From CAYRSS01 sp964426945 (GTDB lineage Bacteria > Planctomycetota > Phycisphaerae > UBA1845), in NCBI GenBank assembly GCA_964426945.1, contig CAYRSS010000054.1, positions 1-28,603 on the forward strand: a stretch of DNA of 28,603 nt, given 5' to 3'. Within the stretch, counting starts at the first letter, position 1, and every line of letters starts with the position of its first letter. The notes below the pieces were generated by a model, which had not been told where the DNA came from, did not search any database, and saw only the letters and a list, made by a program, of their open reading frames with translations. Both the position numbers and the translations under genes were made by a program. Below, piece after piece: positions 1-7,048 of the stretch.

Positions 1-567
1 GACGTATTCAACGCCCTGCTGCAGGTGCTCGACGACGGCCGCCTCACCGATGGCAAGGGCCGCACGGTGGACTTCAAGAACACCATCATCGCCATGACCA
101 GCAACCTGGGCAGCGACCAGATCCGGCTGCTCAGCGAAAGCGGCGCGGCCGACATCGAGATCGAAATGAAGGTCAAGGAAGTGCTCAAGGGACACTTCCG
201 CCCTGAGTTCCTGAACCGGATTGACGAGACCATCATCTTCCACCAGCTTACGCAGGAAGACCTGGTCCGGATTGTGGATATTCAGGTCGTCCTCCTCCGC
301 CGCCGGGTGGAGGAGCGCGGGCTGCGGCTGACGCTGACGGACGCCGTCAAGCGCCAGTTGGCTCGCGACGGCTACGATCCGACGTTCGGGGCGCGGCCCC
401 TCAAGCGGCTGATTCAGCAGGAGGTAGAGAACCCCCTCGCCCGGCGGCTGCTCGCCGGCGACTTCGCCCCGGGCGACGAGATCGTGGTCGATGTCGGCCA
501 GGCAGGCCTGACGTTCAGCAAGGGCGAAACGAGAGGCCGCCAGCCCGCTGGCGCCGGCAGCCGATGA
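1..567 (+). CDS. clpB: ClpB-type AAA+ disaggregase, C-terminal part (5' truncated by window)
   Basis: The reading frame is open from base 1 and stops at TGA 565-567, giving the last 188 residues of a Hsp100 ATPase. The start reads as the second nucleotide-binding domain just after Walker B (LLQVLDDGRLTDGKGRTVDF), followed by the sensor-1 stretch IIAMTSNLGS. The FRPEFLNRIDE segment with its arginine-finger region follows, then the C-terminal small D2 domain with the sensor-2 motif GARPLKR near residue 131. ClpB hexamers thread aggregated proteins through a central pore together with DnaK in the cytoplasm. ClpB is preferred over ClpA/ClpC because of the LDDGRLTDGKGRTVDF wording and the IQQEVENPLARRLL tail. 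The tail ends in a short Gly/Arg-rich extension. The next gene starts 157 bp downstream. Confidence 0.93.
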   Translation, partial: DVFNALLQVLDDGRLTDGKGRTVDFKNTIIAMTSNLGSDQIRLLSESGAADIEIEMKVKEVLKGHFRPEFLNRIDETIIFHQLTQEDLVRIVDIQVVLLRRRVEERGLRLTLTDAVKRQLARDGYDPTFGARPLKRLIQQEVENPLARRLLAGDFAPGDEIVVDVGQAGLTFSKGETRGRQPAGAGSR

Positions 568-644
568 CCGGGGAGGGCGAGCGCGGTTCACCGGCGTGTA
601 ACAACCCGGGCGGGCAGCAGCCAACGACCCCGGTCGGACCGTCA

Positions 645-650
645 TACAAT
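645..650 (+). promoter_or_regulatory. Possible -10 box upstream of the zinc peptidase gene
   Basis: TACAAT lies 75 bp before the ATG at 725. No convincing -35 hexamer is present 16-18 bp upstream, so this is a weak call based on one element in GC-rich DNA. Confidence 0.3.
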
Positions 651-724
651 CGCATGACCGGACGCGGCCCCGGCAGAGTCCCGGAGCGGCCGACGTCCTC
701 GTTGCAGGAAAGGAATCGACCCTT

Positions 725-1420
725 ATGCCGATGATCTTTGACCCGATGTATCTGCTTGCGGTGGCGCCGGCGATCCTGCTGACGATCTACGCACAGATCA
801 AGGTGAAGTCGGCCTTCGCGAAGGCCCATGAGATCCGCCCGGCCAGCGGGATGTCCGGGGCCGAGGCGGCGGAGGCAATTCTGCACTCCGCCGGGCTCCA
901 CCACGTCCGCATCGAGCCGGCCCAGGGGTTTCTAAGCGACCACTACGACCCGCGACACAAGGTGCTCCGCCTCAGCCCCGAGGTGTACCAGGGTCGCTCG
1001 CTCGCCGCGGTCGGCGTGGCCGCCCATGAGGCCGGACACGCCGTGCAGGACCAGCAGGCGTATGCGCCGCTGACAATCCGCAACCTCATCGTGCCGATGG
1101 CGGGCATTGGCAGCAACCTGTCATGGGTTCTGCTGTTCGGCGGGTTCTTCCTGCACATCATGGGACTTGTGTACGCTGGAATCATCCTGTTCGGCGCGGT
1201 GGTGGTATTCCAGATAGTCAACCTGCCGGTCGAGTTCGATGCCAGCTCGCGGGCGCGGCGGCTGCTGGTGGACTGCGGCATCGTGGCTGTAGATCAGGAC
1301 CGTGAAGTCGGCCGCGTGCTCAACGCGGCGGCCATGACCTACGTCGCGGCGATGCTGACGGCCGTGCTGACGCTGCTGTATTACCTGTGGCGGGCGGGGC
1401 TGCTGGGCGGACGCCGGTAG
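725..1420 (+). CDS. Membrane zinc metallopeptidase, YugP family (Zn_peptidase_2)
   Basis: This 231-residue protein has an N-terminal membrane segment (about residues 7-23). A zincin motif HEAGH sits at 101-105, in the context AAHEAGHAVQDQ. Hydrophobic segments follow at about 118-140 and 143-166, and a last one at about 203-222. Glu170 in NLPVEFDAS is the likely third zinc ligand. Length and order match the YugP family, putative membrane-bound zinc proteases whose substrates are mostly unknown. The start is supported by AGGAAAGGA about 8 bases before ATG 725. The gene stands alone between clpB and a strong terminator at 1452-1490. The family assignment is firm. A physiological role, such as membrane protein quality control beside clpB, is only inference. 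Confidence 0.88.
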   Translation: MPMIFDPMYLLAVAPAILLTIYAQIKVKSAFAKAHEIRPASGMSGAEAAEAILHSAGLHHVRIEPAQGFLSDHYDPRHKVLRLSPEVYQGRSLAAVGVAAHEAGHAVQDQQAYAPLTIRNLIVPMAGIGSNLSWVLLFGGFFLHIMGLVYAGIILFGAVVVFQIVNLPVEFDASSRARRLLVDCGIVAVDQDREVGRVLNAAAMTYVAAMLTAVLTLLYYLWRAGLLGGRR

Positions 1421-1451
1421 ATCGGGATTGAACCCACACGAATGTAAGCCT

Positions 1452-1490
1452 GCGGGCCGATTGCGGAATCGCGATCGGCCCGCTTTCCTT
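1452..1490 (+). terminator. Rho-independent terminator after the zinc peptidase gene
   Basis: A perfect 10-bp stem pairs GCGGGCCGAT (1452-1461) with ATCGGCCCGC (1474-1483). The 12-nt loop is followed by TTTCCTT. It starts 32 bases after the stop codon. Confidence 0.8.
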
Positions 1491-1601
1491 GCGCATACGG
1501 CGAGCTTGCGGGGCGCATAGGGTATTCCCTTAGTGCCCGCCCAAGTCGGCCGGCCCCCTGCCAGGGCTGGATACCGGCGGCACTTGAGTGCCTCCGGCCT
1601 T

Positions 1602-1630
1602 TTGGAAAATTGAAGTACCGGCCATATAAT
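1602..1630 (+). promoter_or_regulatory. Sigma70-like promoter for the secreted-protein cluster
   Basis: TTGGAA (1602-1607), a 17-bp spacer and a consensus TATAAT (1625-1630) lie 75 bp upstream of ATG 1705 and just beyond the terminator of the previous gene. It is the best -35/-10 match in the window and probably drives the genes from 1705 to 6936. Confidence 0.7.
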
Positions 1631-1704
1631 ACCCTCGCAGCACATCCACCGGCCGGTGGCCGCCCGCGGGCTCCGGCCGATAATCGCACGCACGGGAGGC
1701 TCCC

Positions 1705-3072
1705 ATGGCCCGTCGAACGCACATCGCTTCCGTCCTTCTGACCGCAGCAGCCGCCCTGCCGCTGCTGCCGCCGGCGATCCGCCCGGTGGCGGGGCAGGTG
1801 CCGGAGGGGTATGAACTGCTCCAGTTGACCAACGATCCGTGGTTCGCGCTCTCGCCGCGGTTGAACGCCCGCGGGCAAGTGGTCTGGAGTCAGCGACTTG
1901 GTCCATCCGCCGACACCACCGAGATCTTCTTCTGGGATCGCGGTCGCCTGCATCGGTTGACCAACGACGACGACAACGACGTGATCGCGGACATCAATGA
2001 TCACGGCGTGATCGTCTGGGCCGAGCAACTGGTCCGCGGTGATCCGAATGCCGTGCAGATTATGCGGCTGGAGAACGGAATCCGGTCCTTCGTCGCCGAG
2101 GATGACACTGCCCAACTCAGCCCGGCGATAGACAATGCCGGGCGCGTAGTGTGGGCATTTCAGGAAGTCGACTCATGCTCCGTCAGCCAGGTCGTGCTCT
2201 TCGACGGAGCCTCCACCACGCAGATCACGAGCGGACGGTACTGGCGAAGCTCTGCTCGGATGGCGAAGGGGGGTGACATGGTCTGGGATGACATCAACAG
2301 TTGCGTCAACCCTTGGGTCGGCCAGACGGCCTATTACACTGGCGGAGAATGGTCGTACATAAACACACCGGTCCAGAACCAGGCTTCACGACTTAACGAC
2401 CGGGGCCTCATCACCTGGCTGGGTCCGGGATCGACCGCTATGATGTATCATGACGGCACGACCTCCCAACTTGCCTATTACGGCCGGGCTACGCCCAACA
2501 ACCGCGGCCAGATTCTGCTCGTGGGTGAACCACACGCAGGCGCCCAGCGTGCGACTTGGCTGCATGAGGATGGTGCTTTCCGTCAGGTCGGTCCGGGATT
2601 CGACTATCCGGCCATCAACGACGCCGGCGAGGCGGTCTGGACGATCGGTGCGTTCCCGAACACGGAGGTCATGATGATGCGCCGGATGACTATCCCCGGC
2701 GATATCAACGCCGACGGCGACTGCGACCTGGACGATTTTGCGCTTCTTCAGCTCTGTATCCCGGCCGGCGGATCGCAGGGCATGGCCGCGTGCGCTGCGG
2801 CCGACCTGAACCGCGATGGGGCCATGGACGCCGACGACGTGGCCATGCTGATGGCCTACGTCCGCGGCCCCCGCCACCCCGCCGACGCCAACTACGACGG
2901 CCGCGTCGACCTCCGCGACTACGTCCGCCTGCAGCAATGCGTCTCCGATCCGGAGCGGGTTATCCCCCCGGGCTGCTGGTCGTGCGATGCGAATGAGGAC
3001 AACCACGTCAACGGCGAGGACGCGAGGATCTTCGCCGGGCGAATGAGCGGTCCTGCCGCAGCCGGGCAGTGA
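1705..3072 (+). CDS. Exported repeat protein with four C-terminal dockerin-like calcium loops
   Basis: This 455-residue protein starts with a signal peptide (basic MARR, hydrophobic core, likely cleavage after PVAG near residue 30). The middle (about 35-325) has recurring motifs of the form 'N-x-x-G-x-[IV]-x-W', for example LNARGQVVW, INDHGVIVW, IDNAGRVVW, LNDRGLITW and INDAGEAVW, about 40-60 residues apart. This suggests a beta-propeller or similar beta-repeat fold. The C-terminus (about 332-440) carries four EF-hand-like loops: DINADGDCDLDD, DLNRDGAMDADD, DANYDGRVDLRD and DANEDNHVNGED. These form two dockerin-type pairs. GGGAGG precedes ATG 1705 by about 5 bases. It is the first gene behind the 1602-1630 promoter. 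Such proteins are common in planctomycetes, but no function can be named. No catalytic motif was recognised. Confidence 0.85.
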   Translation: MARRTHIASVLLTAAAALPLLPPAIRPVAGQVPEGYELLQLTNDPWFALSPRLNARGQVVWSQRLGPSADTTEIFFWDRGRLHRLTNDDDNDVIADINDHGVIVWAEQLVRGDPNAVQIMRLENGIRSFVAEDDTAQLSPAIDNAGRVVWAFQEVDSCSVSQVVLFDGASTTQITSGRYWRSSARMAKGGDMVWDDINSCVNPWVGQTAYYTGGEWSYINTPVQNQASRLNDRGLITWLGPGSTAMMYHDGTTSQLAYYGRATPNNRGQILLVGEPHAGAQRATWLHEDGAFRQVGPGFDYPAINDAGEAVWTIGAFPNTEVMMMRRMTIPGDINADGDCDLDDFALLQLCIPAGGSQGMAACAAADLNRDGAMDADDVAMLMAYVRGPRHPADANYDGRVDLRDYVRLQQCVSDPERVIPPGCWSCDANEDNHVNGEDARIFAGRMSGPAAAGQ

Positions 3073-3095
3073 TCCTTATAACGGGAGGAGGTAGT

Positions 3096-3179
3096 GTGCG
3101 TACAAGGGCACGCTTGATCGCTGGAGGTCCGTACCTCCGGCGGGTCGTTCTATTCCCCGATCAACGAAGGAGTGTATGA
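3096..3179 (+). CDS. Possible 27-codon leader ORF coupled to the next gene
   Basis: A very strong ribosome-binding sequence, GGGAGGAGGT (3083-3092), precedes GTG 3096. It opens a 27-codon frame that stops at TGA 3177-3179. The stop overlaps the ATG at 3176 of the downstream gene (ATGA junction), the typical geometry of translational coupling. The peptide is Arg-rich with no recognised family. A hairpin (3121-3140) lies within it. It may be a regulatory leader peptide. It could also be chance, since the 103-bp gap is short. Confidence 0.3.
   Translation: MRTRARLIAGGPYLRRVVLFPDQRRSV
3121..3140 (+). promoter_or_regulatory. Small hairpin in the leader of the 861-residue protein gene
   Basis: CTGGAGGT (3121-3128) pairs with ACCTCCGG (3133-3140) around a 4-nt loop, with one G-T pair. 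The left arm contains GGAGG, so an anti-Shine-Dalgarno-like sequence is sequestered in the stem. It lies 36 bases before the start codon at 3176. The function is unknown. Confidence 0.35.
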
Positions 3180-5761
3180 TGGGAAGACGATGCGGAGCAG
3201 TCGCACTAGGGGCAGTAGTGGGACTCGTGCTTCTGGGGCCGGAGGTCGCCAGCGCTGACCTTAAGACGTGGACAGGCCAGCTCACGGCCAAAGTCTGGGA
3301 CGCAGAGGATAACTGGGCTCCGCTTGGTCAGCCTGGACCGAATGACGACGTTCTGTTCTCGGTGCCGACGACCGGCGCTGACGCGTCGATTATGGATCTG
3401 ACGAGTACGCTGACTGCGCCACACAGCATTCTCTCTTTCACCGTGGAGGAAGCGGGGCTGCTGAAATTCGCAGCAGCCGCCGGTGGGACAGCCGGCCACG
3501 CCCTGAACATCATCGATTCCATGTTGTCGACGGCTGATCTGAACGCGTTCGAAATTCGATTGAGCGGGGATGGCGTGATCGACGTGGACGCCCTGTATCT
3601 TGGAAACGGATACCCTGGCGGCACCTCACCCACTCCCGTGGACACGTCAGGATTAGCATGGATCGTTTCCGACGGCGCCTTCGCGATAGTCACAGGCAAC
3701 GTGGGCCCAGGAAGCTGGGCTGTGCTAGACGGCAGAATCGGAGTCGGACACACGCTGGAGGACAACTCACCTTCCGGCTATAAGTTGGAGGCGCTCGCCG
3801 AGTCTGACGGCACGATCGACAGCGGAGTCACCGGTGTAATCCTCGCGCCAGGCGACAGCACATGGACATTCGTCGGCACGGACCATCAGCGATTCCCCTG
3901 GCTTCACGCGAAACGGGCGGTCGACCTGGACCATTGGACGATCTCGAATCCGGTCCAGGGCACCGACAAGGTCCCCCACATGCTCATCACAGAGTATATG
4001 GCGGCCAGAACACTCTTCATTGAGGCTGCCTGGGACGAGGAAGAGGGCGGCTCACATTTTGAGATTCGGGCACCAGAGGACCTTGCTCCGATCCATGGGC
4101 TTCGGATCCTTCAAGAATTCACCATGGCGGGTCTGCAGCAGGACAATGGTGCCAAGGTGAGGGCAAGAGCGCTCACTGTTCAACGGGCAGCGGGAAGCGA
4201 TCCGCCGGCCGTACTCCGCATCGAGGGCGGAAGCTGGATGGAAGTCCGCACTAAGACACCTGACCAACTCGCCTCACCCTTCTTCCTCGACGCGTCCGAA
4301 TTGCGATATGGCCCATTGCACTCAAACTGGGTTCAGTGGTCAGAGATTCCATCACCGACCGAGAAGCTCTCCAGAAACCGGCTTTCGGTAGAGAATGCGG
4401 AAGCGATGAACGACCCTGAATCGCTTGAGGTTGGCATCCTGCATTTTGATGCAACTTCCTTCATTGCTCCATCGGGCCCCATCGTCCCGGATCCCGAACT
4501 GAGCGATCGCTACGATCTTATGCTTCACCTTGATTTCGCTTCACTTGACATCGCATCAGTAGTGAGTTCCGCACCAGCCCGCACGTGGTTCACAGGCGAT
4601 ACAGATATAGCTGCGCTTTGGCGTGCCTCTGCCGGCGCGAGCGTAGCCACTGAGGTGGAGGTGATCGCACCTGATGTGTGCGATGTTTGGTTCGCCGATG
4701 TCCCAGAGTCGCGGTGTCTTAAGTACTGGCGTAGCCTCGCGCTCGCGCAGGCGACCGTCCGCCTTGTCGACAATCATGATAACCACGCCAGCGACTCGCC
4801 CCCACCAGTACCTGCCGAAGCAATGTATGTACGCGGTGACATTGTCGTTGACGGGTTCGGCTGCACCCTTGATCTCGACGGATTGATGCTCTACCACGGC
4901 GGCGCACTCCCAATCGGGCTGACGATCAATGGCGGCACGCACGCCCAGCTCCGTTTCAGCCTTTACGGCGACTTCAACGGCGACTGCCTCATAAACAGTG
5001 ACGATCAGGCCCACTTCGAGGCGTACACGCTTCAGCCGGGCGTGACCACGCCCTGGGCCAGCGCTGATTACGACGGCGACTGCGACCAGGACCTACACGA
5101 CTTCCTGGAGTTCCAGCGCCGCGTCGTCCCCAGCCCGACGGCGATCACGGGCTGCACGACGGCAGAGCACGAACTCTGCAGCGCCCCGGTCGAAGAAATG
5201 CAGGGTCTTTCGGCACCCTCCGGCGGCGGCTCCGAAGCGTTCATGGAAGAAGAGGACTCCGGCTCCGAAGAAACGCTCGTCGCCGAGGAGCCGCAGTTGC
5301 AGCTTGACCTTCGCTTGCCGGCCGGAGGCTCCGTCGGCAATTTGCTCGCCCCGACCACGACCTACAACCTGCATTTCGCCATGGATGACGAGACGATCAA
5401 CGGCTTCGTGCTCTACACGCTCGACGCCGGCGAAGAATGCGGCATCGGTCAGGCGGCCGTCGCCGCCTCCGGCGCATGGGCGTCGGCCGCGGATTTCGAC
5501 TTCCTGAACCTGTCCACGCTGTCTGGTTCGCTGCCCCCGGCCATGCACGAATCGGCTACCGCCCGCATGCAGATGGTCTCGGCCGACCTGTCGTCCGCCG
5601 CCGATCAGACCGACGGCCCGCTCTGCTCGATCACGACGGCGGGAGCGGGGACGCTTGTCCTCGATCTATGGACATGGAGGACCGACTCCGGCGGCGCCAT
5701 CACCTGGACCGCTCGTGGAACCGACCTGTTCGTGGTCGAAGACGAAGGAGGTGACGAGTAA
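3176..5761 (+). CDS. Large exported protein with internal dockerin-like repeats
   Basis: This 861-residue protein has a signal peptide (MMGRRCGAVALGAVVGLVLL, likely cleavage after VASA near residue 27). The mature protein begins with a W-x-G / NW-x-P-x-G-x-P-x-x-x-D-x-V-x-F pattern typical of surface beta-helix or autotransporter-like passengers. A long beta-rich region follows. Around 597-655 there are calcium loops (DFNGDCLINSDD, DYDGDCDQDLHD). After these come an acidic linker rich in Glu/Ser (about 680-702) and a last beta domain of about 150 residues. No enzyme motif was recognised. AAGGAG (3167-3172) fits the second ATG at 3179 better than 3176, so two residues may be over-called. The middle of the gene is visibly lower in GC (about 53% in sampled lines at 4321-4440). 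Its stop overlaps the next start by one base, and the next gene's Shine-Dalgarno lies inside its last codons. Confidence 0.82.
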   Translation: MMGRRCGAVALGAVVGLVLLGPEVASADLKTWTGQLTAKVWDAEDNWAPLGQPGPNDDVLFSVPTTGADASIMDLTSTLTAPHSILSFTVEEAGLLKFAAAAGGTAGHALNIIDSMLSTADLNAFEIRLSGDGVIDVDALYLGNGYPGGTSPTPVDTSGLAWIVSDGAFAIVTGNVGPGSWAVLDGRIGVGHTLEDNSPSGYKLEALAESDGTIDSGVTGVILAPGDSTWTFVGTDHQRFPWLHAKRAVDLDHWTISNPVQGTDKVPHMLITEYMAARTLFIEAAWDEEEGGSHFEIRAPEDLAPIHGLRILQEFTMAGLQQDNGAKVRARALTVQRAAGSDPPAVLRIEGGSWMEVRTKTPDQLASPFFLDASELRYGPLHSNWVQWSEIPSPTEKLSRNRLSVENAEAMNDPESLEVGILHFDATSFIAPSGPIVPDPELSDRYDLMLHLDFASLDIASVVSSAPARTWFTGDTDIAALWRASAGASVATEVEVIAPDVCDVWFADVPESRCLKYWRSLALAQATVRLVDNHDNHASDSPPPVPAEAMYVRGDIVVDGFGCTLDLDGLMLYHGGALPIGLTINGGTHAQLRFSLYGDFNGDCLINSDDQAHFEAYTLQPGVTTPWASADYDGDCDQDLHDFLEFQRRVVPSPTAITGCTTAEHELCSAPVEEMQGLSAPSGGGSEAFMEEEDSGSEETLVAEEPQLQLDLRLPAGGSVGNLLAPTTTYNLHFAMDDETINGFVLYTLDAGEECGIGQAAVAASGAWASAADFDFLNLSTLSGSLPPAMHESATARMQMVSADLSSAADQTDGPLCSITTAGAGTLVLDLWTWRTDSGGAITWTARGTDLFVVEDEGGDE

Positions 5762-6936
5762 TGGCGCACAACACCTCGCGAACTGGGTTTTCCGAACCTA
5801 AGGATGGGAGCACCACCATGCAAGCAGGAAAGTCTCGGCTGTCGCTGACAGCGATCGGAGTGTTCGTGATGCTTCTCGGCTCGGCACAGGCGGCCACCAG
5901 CATCGATATCACCATCGTAGACGTCACGGAATGCGCCGGCTTCGCCGGCTATGACTACTATCATACTTTCGAGATTCATGGCGAATTGACCGGTGACGCC
6001 AGCGCGGGGTTGGCCGGCTTCAGCCTTGACCTGAGGGCGACACTGGGCGGCGTGCCGTACGAGTTGACTGAGGCCGTTGTTCAGCCCCCATCGGACAACA
6101 GCATGGATTGGTTCGCACTCAGCCCGGGCGTTACCAACGTGGCCGGGTACGGCGGGACGCTGATTGCGGGCAAGCTGGTCCAGATCGGCGGAGCCCAAGA
6201 CACCACCGGACGAAGCGGCCAGACATCGCCGGTTCCCGTGGCGCTGAACGTGGCCGTCGGCGCGCCGCAGGTGCTCGCGCGGGTGACCGTCGAACTGACG
6301 CAGGCACCCGCCACGGGTGAGACCTACGATTTCATCGTGGAGAACTTCCGCGGGAACGTGATCAACCCGAGCCAAACGGGCCCGATCTATGCCGTTACCG
6401 CGATGGAGCCCCCATCGGCCGCGACGACGGCGTCGTGGACATGCGTGGGCGCCTGCTGTCAGGACGAGACCTGCGTGGACAATGTCAGCGAGGGCGATTG
6501 CCCGTTCAATGCAGGCTACGTCTGTGACGTAAACGCCATATATGTTTTAGGCACTTCTGGCGCAGGAAGTTGTGGGAATCGGGTCGCGGATGAGGACTGT
6601 GGCGCCAACTGCAACTCAACATGTATCGCCGGATGCCACCTCGGCGACGCAGACGGCAACCGTGTGGTAACTGCGTCCGACCGGGGCCAGATCAGTGCGA
6701 ACATAGGCCAGACGGATCCGGAACTAGTCTGTCTGTTCGACCTGGACGGCAACGGTGTCATCAACGCGGCCGATCGCGGCCAGGTCTCGGCCGAGATCTG
6801 CAATTGTACGCCATTGAAGAACTACCAGAACGGCAGCGGCCTGAACGAGGCGGGCACGGGCCCCGACCCGCGATTCCCGCAGCCGCAGGAGTTCCGAGGC
6901 TTAGGCACGACCTGCGCGGAAGTAAGCTGCGACTAG
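5761..6936 (+). CDS. Exported protein with cohesin-like N-domain, one GACC repeat and dockerin-like loops
   Basis: From ATG 5761 the product is 391 residues. That start overlaps the previous stop by one base (TAATG) and has an ideal AAGGAGGTGA at 5745-5754. A second ATG at 5818, with GGGAG at 5806-5810, begins exactly at a canonical signal peptide (MQAGKSRLSLTAIGVFVMLL, cleavage after AQA). From 5761 the signal peptide has an unusually long N-region, so 5818 may be the real start. The mature part (about 45-225) is beta-rich and resembles cohesin-like sandwich domains (AGLAGFSLDL). A cysteine-rich segment with GACC (about 229) matches the repeat in the large protein at 16757-19978. It ends with DADGNRVVTASD and DLDGNGVINAAD calcium loops (about 295-345). 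This is the last gene of the cluster. The function is unknown. Confidence 0.8.
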   Translation: MAHNTSRTGFSEPKDGSTTMQAGKSRLSLTAIGVFVMLLGSAQAATSIDITIVDVTECAGFAGYDYYHTFEIHGELTGDASAGLAGFSLDLRATLGGVPYELTEAVVQPPSDNSMDWFALSPGVTNVAGYGGTLIAGKLVQIGGAQDTTGRSGQTSPVPVALNVAVGAPQVLARVTVELTQAPATGETYDFIVENFRGNVINPSQTGPIYAVTAMEPPSAATTASWTCVGACCQDETCVDNVSEGDCPFNAGYVCDVNAIYVLGTSGAGSCGNRVADEDCGANCNSTCIAGCHLGDADGNRVVTASDRGQISANIGQTDPELVCLFDLDGNGVINAADRGQVSAEICNCTPLKNYQNGSGLNEAGTGPDPRFPQPQEFRGLGTTCAEVSCD

Positions 6937-7000
6937 ACCGTCCGAACCCGTAACCATCAGGGGCGTGCATCGCTCTGGCACCGATCATCGTGAGCCCACC

Positions 7001-7020
7001 CCTTGCCGAGGACGGCAAGG
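7001..7020. terminator. Hairpin between convergent genes, possible bidirectional terminator
   Basis: CCTTGCCG (7001-7008) and CGGCAAGG (7013-7020) form a perfect 8-bp stem with a 4-nt loop, between the convergent gene ends at 6936 and 7049. There is no T-tract on either side, so an intrinsic terminator role is uncertain. Confidence 0.4.
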
Positions 7021-7048
7021 AGCGGGCCACCCAGCGGTACGCCCGCGG

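Noticed and set aside
1705..6936. True cellulosome gene cluster
   Set aside because: Dockerin-like loops are widespread in planctomycete secreted proteins. No glycoside hydrolase, carbohydrate-binding module or scaffoldin repeat was seen.
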